Below are positions 31,564-35,265 of a stretch of 35,265 bases of DNA, piece after piece. How positions within the stretch are numbered: position 1 is the first letter of the stretch; each line of letters starts with the position of its first letter. The translations under genes and the position numbers were made by a program. A model generated the notes under the pieces. The model saw nothing but the letters and a program-made list of their open reading frames with translations, made no database searches and was not told the origin of the DNA. This DNA comes from Caulobacter endophyticus (GTDB taxonomy: Bacteria; Pseudomonadota; Alphaproteobacteria; Caulobacterales; Caulobacteraceae): the NCBI RefSeq assembly GCF_029543245.1, contig NZ_JARQWV010000038.1, forward strand, positions 1 through 35,265, written 5' to 3'.

Positions 31564-33357
31564 TCAGAAGGCCTCCGCGGGCAGCGCCATCAGGGTCGCC
31601 GAGCCGGTCTTCAGTTTGGCCAGATGCGCCCCTGCGTCAGGCAAGACCCGTTCGATGAAATAACGAGCCGTGGCGACCTTGGTCGTGAAGAACGGGTCGG
31701 TGGAGCCTTCGGCGATCTTGGCGTTGGCCGCCTTGACCATCAGGGCCCACATGTAGGCCAGGCCCGTCAGGCCGAAGAGGTGCATGTAGTCGGTCGAGGC
31801 CGCGCCGGCGTTGTCGGGGTTCTGCAGGCCGTTCTGCATCAGCCACATGGTGCCGTCCTGCAGCTGGGCCTTGGTCGCCGCCAGGGCGTCGACGAACGGC
31901 TTCAGCTCGGCGTCGCCGTCGTTCTCGCCGACGAACTGGTCGATCTCCTGGAAGAAGGTCATCACGCCGCGGCCGCCCTTGGCCGCCAGCTTGCGGCCGA
32001 CGAGGTCGAGGGCTTGGACGCCGTTGGTGCCTTCGTAGATCAGGGCGATGCGGCAGTCGCGCAGGTACTGGCTGACCGGGAAGTGCTCGGTGAAGCCGCT
32101 GCCGCCGTGCACCTGCACCGCGTTGGAGCAGGCCTGGAAGCCGCGGTCGGTCAGGTAGCCTTTCAGAACCGGGGTCAGCAGGCCCATGTAGTCCTCGGCC
32201 TTGGTGCGCACCGCTTCATCCGGGTGGGCGTGGGCCAGGTCGCCGTGCAGGGCGGTCCAGAACAGGAAGGCGCGGCCGCCTTCGATGATGGCCTTGTTCT
32301 CCAGCAGCAGGCGACGCACGTCCGGGTGGACGATGATCGGGTCGGCCGGGCCGTCGGCGTTCTTCGGGCCCGTCAGCGAACGGCCTTGCAGGCGGTCCTT
32401 GGCGAAGGCGACGGCGGCCTGGTTGGCCGCTTCGGCCTGGGCGACGCCCTGGAGACCGACGCCCAGGCGGGCCTCGTTCATCATCACGAACATCAGCTTC
32501 AGGCCGCTGTTCTCTTCACCGATCAGATAGCCCTCGGCGTCGTCGTACTGCATGACGCAGGTGGCGTTGCCGTGGATGCCCATCTTCTCTTCGAGGCCCA
32601 CGCACTTGGCGCCCTCGTTGCGCGCGCCCACCGAGCCGTCTTCCTTGGGGAAGAACTTCGGCACGATGAACAGGCTGATGCCCTTCACGCCGGCCGGAGC
32701 GCCCTCGATGCGGGCCAAAACGAGGTGGACGATGTTGTCCGACATGTCGTGTTCGCCGGCCGAGATCCAGATCTTCTGGCCGGTGATCTTGTAGCTGCCG
32801 TCGGCCTGCGGGACGGCCTTGGTGCGCAGCAGGCCAAGGTCCGTGCCGCAATGCGGCTCGGTCAGGTTCATGGTGCCGGTCCACTCGCCCGTGATCATCT
32901 TGGGCAGGTAGGTCTGCTTCTGCGCGTCGGTGCCGCCGGTGTGGATGGCCGAATAGGCGCCGTGCGCCAGGCCCGGATACATCGAGAAGGCCATGTTGGC
33001 GCTGCTCGACATTTCCGAGAACGACAGGTTCACGACGTGCGGCAGGCCCTGGCCGCCGTAGGTCGGATCCGAGCCGAGGCCCGTCCAGCCGCCTTCGCAC
33101 AGGGCCTTGTAGGCTTCCTTGAAGCCCGGCGGGGTGGTGACGGTGTTGGTGACCGGATCCAGCTTGCAGCCGGTCTTGTCGCCGACGCTGTTCAGCGGGG
33201 CCAGGACTTCGCCGGTGAACTGGGCCGCGCCCTCGACGATCTGCTCGACGACGTCGATCGAGGCGTCGGCGAAGGCCGGCAGGTTGCCGTACTGCTCGAT
33301 GTTGAGCACGTCGCGCAGCAGGAACATGTGATCGCGAACGGGCGGCTGATAGGTCAT
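31564..33357 (-). CDS. Large acyl-CoA dehydrogenase (DmdC / FadE-like)
   Basis: A 597-residue acyl-CoA dehydrogenase with extra N- and C-terminal domains. The N-terminal extension (MTYQPPVRDHMFLLRDVLNI) is the AcylCoA_dehyd_N type. The central domain has TMNLTEPHCGTDLGLLRTKA, the KITGQKIWISAGEHD segment, GGSGFTEHFPVSQYLRDCRI and the catalytic-type IYEGTNGVQALDLVGRK with glutamate in the normal position. The last 120 residues are the Acyl-CoA_dh_C region. Family members are often labelled 3-methylmercaptopropionyl-CoA dehydrogenase (DmdC), but with a full fatty-acid operon here a fatty acyl-CoA substrate is more likely. It begins 101 bases after merR, in the same direction. Confidence 0.92.
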   Translation of the reverse strand: MTYQPPVRDHMFLLRDVLNIEQYGNLPAFADASIDVVEQIVEGAAQFTGEVLAPLNSVGDKTGCKLDPVTNTVTTPPGFKEAYKALCEGGWTGLGSDPTYGGQGLPHVVNLSFSEMSSSANMAFSMYPGLAHGAYSAIHTGGTDAQKQTYLPKMITGEWTGTMNLTEPHCGTDLGLLRTKAVPQADGSYKITGQKIWISAGEHDMSDNIVHLVLARIEGAPAGVKGISLFIVPKFFPKEDGSVGARNEGAKCVGLEEKMGIHGNATCVMQYDDAEGYLIGEENSGLKLMFVMMNEARLGVGLQGVAQAEAANQAAVAFAKDRLQGRSLTGPKNADGPADPIIVHPDVRRLLLENKAIIEGGRAFLFWTALHGDLAHAHPDEAVRTKAEDYMGLLTPVLKGYLTDRGFQACSNAVQVHGGSGFTEHFPVSQYLRDCRIALIYEGTNGVQALDLVGRKLAAKGGRGVMTFFQEIDQFVGENDGDAELKPFVDALAATKAQLQDGTMWLMQNGLQNPDNAGAASTDYMHLFGLTGLAYMWALMVKAANAKIAEGSTDPFFTTKVATARYFIERVLPDAGAHLAKLKTGSATLMALPAEAF

Positions 33358-33458
33358 TTAAAGCAGTCCTGATGGGTCGGATCGGGGAGGTGGAACCAGG
33401 GCGCGCCCGGCCCCGCCGGTCTTGGCGGAAACGAGCGCATACCGGGAATTTCTTGAGC

Positions 33459-33938
33459 CTACTTGCCCAGCGCCATTTCGGCGCCGTCGAGGCGGGCGCG
33501 CAGCAGCTGCTCGTAGTCGGCAGAGCGCGGCAGCAGGTCGGGGCGGATCTCGGCCAGGCGCTTCTCGAGGCGATCGCAGGCCTCGCGCAGCTCGATCAGG
33601 GCGCCGTCGATGTCCTCGCGCTGCTGCTCCAGGGCGCTGGCGCGCTCGCGGAACTTCTTCAGCGACCGGGCCATCTGGGCCGCGCCGTCGTCGTTCTCGT
33701 CATAGAGGTCGAGCAGTTCGCGGATTTCCGACAGCGACAGGCCCACGCGCTTGCCGCGCAGGATCAGTTGCAGGCGGACGCGGTCCTTGTGGGAATAGAC
33801 GCGGTTGAGGCCTTCGCGGGCCGGCGTCAGCAGACCCTTGTCCTCGTAGAAGCGCAGCGCCCGGGGCGTGGCTTTGAATTCGTTGCACAGCTGACGGATC
33901 GAGAACGTGCGCTCGGGACGTCGAAGATCGGCTGCCAT
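33459..33938 (-). CDS. MerR-family regulator of the beta-oxidation operon
   Basis: A 159-residue MerR-family regulator. The winged helix-turn-helix lies at about 11-80 (TFSIRQLCNEFKATPRALRF, YEDKGLLTPAREGLNRVYSH, GLSLSEIRELLDLYD). A long dimerisation coiled coil follows at about 90-140 (LKKFRERASALEQQREDIDG, LIELREACDRLEKRL). No cysteines of metal sensors are present at the C-terminal end, and the family resembles the LiuR-type regulators that control acyl-CoA and branched-chain catabolism in proteobacteria. The start is the ATG at 33938. It is the first gene of the run of lower-strand fatty-acid genes and lies about 87 bases from a palindromic site in its own promoter. Confidence 0.92.
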   Translation of the reverse strand: MAADLRRPERTFSIRQLCNEFKATPRALRFYEDKGLLTPAREGLNRVYSHKDRVRLQLILRGKRVGLSLSEIRELLDLYDENDDGAAQMARSLKKFRERASALEQQREDIDGALIELREACDRLEKRLAEIRPDLLPRSADYEQLLRARLDGAEMALGK

Positions 33939-34024
33939 CGGTACCCTCCCAGGGTGCGGCCGGCCTTCCGGGCCGGGTCATTGGTTATCGCTGTTCACGC
34001 TAGACCGGACCTTGCGGAACGTCA

Positions 34025-34040
34025 ACGCTTACGTAAACGT
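34025..34040. promoter_or_regulatory. Candidate MerR (LiuR-like) operator
   Basis: ACGCTTACGTAAACGT is a 16-bp palindrome with a perfect TTACGTAA centre and one mismatched pair, 34028 with 34037. It resembles the LiuR consensus known from proteobacteria. On the lower strand it sits between two TTGACG sequences, which can serve as -35 boxes for merR. It lies in the divergent gap with the S24-repressor gene. Confidence 0.6.
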
Positions 34041-34057
34041 CAACCTTGACCATTTCC

Positions 34058-34090
34058 CCTAGGTTTACATTCCTAGGTCGAGGGCATAAT
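34058..34090 (+). promoter_or_regulatory. Promoter of the S24-like repressor gene with a CCTAGG dyad
   Basis: Two CCTAGG sites at 34058-34063 and 34072-34077, eight bases apart, flank a TTTACA -35-like box (34064-34069). A CATAAT -10-like box is at 34085-34090, 15 bases further. A dimer bound to both sites would cover the -35. The arrangement suggests autoregulation by the product of the following gene. Confidence 0.55.
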
Positions 34091-34129
34091 TTCCTTGCGG
34101 TCCCGTCACTTGGACGTGTGGAGGACCCC

Positions 34130-34753
34130 ATGCTCTCGCACGCCGAACTGTGGACCGCGATCGACGCCCTGGCCAAGCGGTTCGACATGAGCCCCTCGGC
34201 CATGGCCAAGCTTGCGGGCCTGGATCCCACCGCCTTCAACCGCTCCAAGCGCGGCGACGTCGACACGCGCCCCCGCTGGCCCTCGACCGAGAGCCTGGCC
34301 AAGGTGCTGGAAGCCACCGGCGTGGGATTTTCAGAATTCGCGGCCCTGACCGAGAGCGTGCAGGGCAAGCGCGTCGGCATTCCGCTGATCGGCCAGGCGC
34401 GGGCCGCGCCGGGCCTGTTCGACGAGGCGGGCGCGCCGCGCGGGGCGGGCTGGGAGGAGATTGAGCTTCCGGGGCCGCGGGAAGACGGGCTCTACGCCCT
34501 GGAGATCGAGGGCGACGCCCTGGCGCCGGTCTATCGCGACGGCGACCGGCTTCTGGTCTCGGCGACGGCCGAGCCCCGGCGCGGCGACCGGGTGGTGGTG
34601 ATGACCACCGACGGCGAGGTGCTGATCAGGGAACTGGGCCGGCTGACGGCCCGGACGATCGAGCTGACCTCGGTCCTGCGCGACGGCGACGACCGCACGC
34701 TGGACCGCATGGCGGTGGCCTGGGTCGCCTGCGTGCAGTGGGTCAGCCAGTAG
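34130..34753 (+). CDS. HTH-S24 LexA/CI-like repressor with lost catalytic dyad
   Basis: A 207-residue protein with an N-terminal helix-turn-helix (about 5-70: AMAKLAGLDPTAFNRSKRGD and WPSTESLAKVLEATG) and a C-terminal S24-type dimerisation domain. The normal GDSM motif is GDAL here (A130 instead of the nucleophile Ser), and the general-base lysine position is arginine (LIRELG, R167). The cleavage-site region reads GQARAAPG rather than a clean Ala-Gly. I therefore read it as a repressor that cannot cleave itself. The ATG at 34130 follows a strong GGAGGA (34120-34125), and the promoter carries a CCTAGG dyad. From memory, related alphaproteobacterial proteins keep the Ser and Lys. The regulon is unknown; it is divergent from merR. 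Confidence 0.85.
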   Translation: MLSHAELWTAIDALAKRFDMSPSAMAKLAGLDPTAFNRSKRGDVDTRPRWPSTESLAKVLEATGVGFSEFAALTESVQGKRVGIPLIGQARAAPGLFDEAGAPRGAGWEEIELPGPREDGLYALEIEGDALAPVYRDGDRLLVSATAEPRRGDRVVVMTTDGEVLIRELGRLTARTIELTSVLRDGDDRTLDRMAVAWVACVQWVSQ

Positions 34754-34777
34754 CGGCCAGACCCAGGTCCGGCAGGA

Positions 34778-34987
34778 TCAGGTGCGCGGGCAGTCGGCGT
34801 GGTGACCGTTGAGCCAGTCCCGCAGGGCCGAAGCGCGAGGATCCTCGCACGACACGTCGACCCGATAGGAGGCCCAGGTGTCGTTGTGGGCGGCCTCGAT
34901 GCGGGCGCCGGGGAACTGCGAGGCGATGCCGCCGATCAGCGAGTCGAATTCCGAACGGTCGTGCGGGCGAAGAGTGAAGGAAGCCAT
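34778..34987 (-). CDS. Small hypothetical protein
   Basis: A 69-residue acidic protein (MASFTLRPHDRSEFDSLIGG ... DWLNGHHADCPRT) without signal peptide or membrane segment. The beta-alpha-beta spacing suggests a small ferredoxin-like fold, but no family is recognised. The ATG at 34987 follows AGGAA at a normal distance. The frame is open further upstream, to 35038, but that part has no ribosome-binding site and lies in AT-rich promoter sequence. It converges with the S24-like gene. Function unknown. Confidence 0.6.
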   Translation of the reverse strand: MASFTLRPHDRSEFDSLIGGIASQFPGARIEAAHNDTWASYRVDVSCEDPRASALRDWLNGHHADCPRT

Positions 34988-35104
34988 CGGACTATTCCTG
35001 GTTCTGATGGTTCCAAGGCTAGACTCCGAAGTTCGCACAAACCCTTAATTCGAAATTCAGAAAGCGTTCATGAAACGAGGCACGGTGTCGCAGGTCACCG
35101 CAGA

Positions 35105-35148
35105 TCCTCCCCCTCTGGGGGAGGTGGCCCGAAGGGCCGGAGGGGGAC
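35105..35148 (+). repeat. Hairpin repeat type E, second copy
   Basis: It starts TCCTCCCCCTCTGGGGGAGG, then TGGCC with a stem CCCGAAGGG and the end GGAGGGGGACG. It has the same architecture as 108-163, in opposite orientation, and as 35172-35234. Confidence 0.75.
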
Positions 35149-35171
35149 GTTTTCCGCTTCCGCTGACTTAA

Positions 35172-35234
35172 CTCCTCCCTCGCTTTAGCGGGGGAGGTGG
35201 CGCGCTGCGGATACGCAGCGTGACGGAGGGGGCG
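35172..35234 (+). repeat. Hairpin repeat type E, third copy at the contig end
   Basis: It starts CTCCTCCCTCGCTTTAGCGG, contains a stem GCGCTGCGGATACGCAGCG and ends GACGGAGGGGGCG. Its first 20 bases equal those of the copy at 108-163 read in reverse. No gene is present from 34988 to the end of the window. Confidence 0.8.
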
Positions 35235-35265
35235 ACCGCCGGCACGGAGCCCAGTCTCGGCCCCC

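Overview
The window is a GC-rich (roughly two-thirds G+C) chromosomal segment from an alphaproteobacterium, almost certainly Caulobacter. The decisive gene is divL: a 769-residue PAS-domain kinase homologue whose phospho-acceptor histidine is replaced by tyrosine at exactly residue 550, as in the C. crescentus cell-fate regulator. A MmcB-type DNA repair gene with a Caulobacter LexA operator (GTTC-N7-GTTC on the lower strand) and two TonB-dependent receptors fit the same genus. Both ends lie in or next to repeats, and the first ~100 bases are dominated by poly-G/poly-C, so the window looks like a whole contig broken at repeats.

Layout. 228-6287 (-) is a very large autotransporter adhesin (TIG and Ig-like repeats plus a beta-barrel). 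Beside it lie a lone tail-collar/microcystin-dependent-type protein (6602-7219), a small DUF6916-like protein (7500-7784, -) and a GNAT acetyltransferase (7881-8405). A large TonB-dependent receptor with a long leader follows (9150-12263). Next come divL (12454-14763, -), a two-gene unit of minimal zincin metallopeptidase and SWIM zinc-finger protein, a small membrane protein, a LysR regulator, a DUF559 nuclease-like gene enclosed by inverted repeats, a CobB-type sirtuin (-), and a diiron ferritin-like protein behind a palindromic operator. After a repeat-filled gap come tandem lipocalins, a small membrane protein, SOS-controlled mmcB, and a YfiR-like periplasmic protein coupled to a second TonB-dependent receptor; a TonB-like membrane protein with an odd Cys-rich C terminus converges on these.

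From 25900 to 33938 everything runs on the lower strand and forms one fatty-acid degradation locus. In transcription order it holds a MerR regulator, a DmdC/FadE-type acyl-CoA dehydrogenase, an LCAD-type acyl-CoA dehydrogenase, a small unknown protein, an OsmC-family protein, a thiolase and a bifunctional enoyl-CoA hydratase/3-hydroxyacyl-CoA dehydrogenase. Together these supply a full beta-oxidation spiral with its own regulator. Divergent from merR is a helix-turn-helix/S24 repressor whose self-cleavage dyad appears lost (Ser to Ala, Lys to Arg), with a dyad operator over its own promoter. A small unknown protein (-) closes the window.

The most unusual layer is the repeats. Several families of 45-150 bp hairpin elements fill most intergenic gaps. 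Three pairs share one arrangement: two inverted copies with the first hairpin facing outward. One pair encloses a single DUF559 gene, one encloses another repeat, and one is nearly empty. No tRNA, rRNA, CRISPR array or classical insertion sequence was seen.
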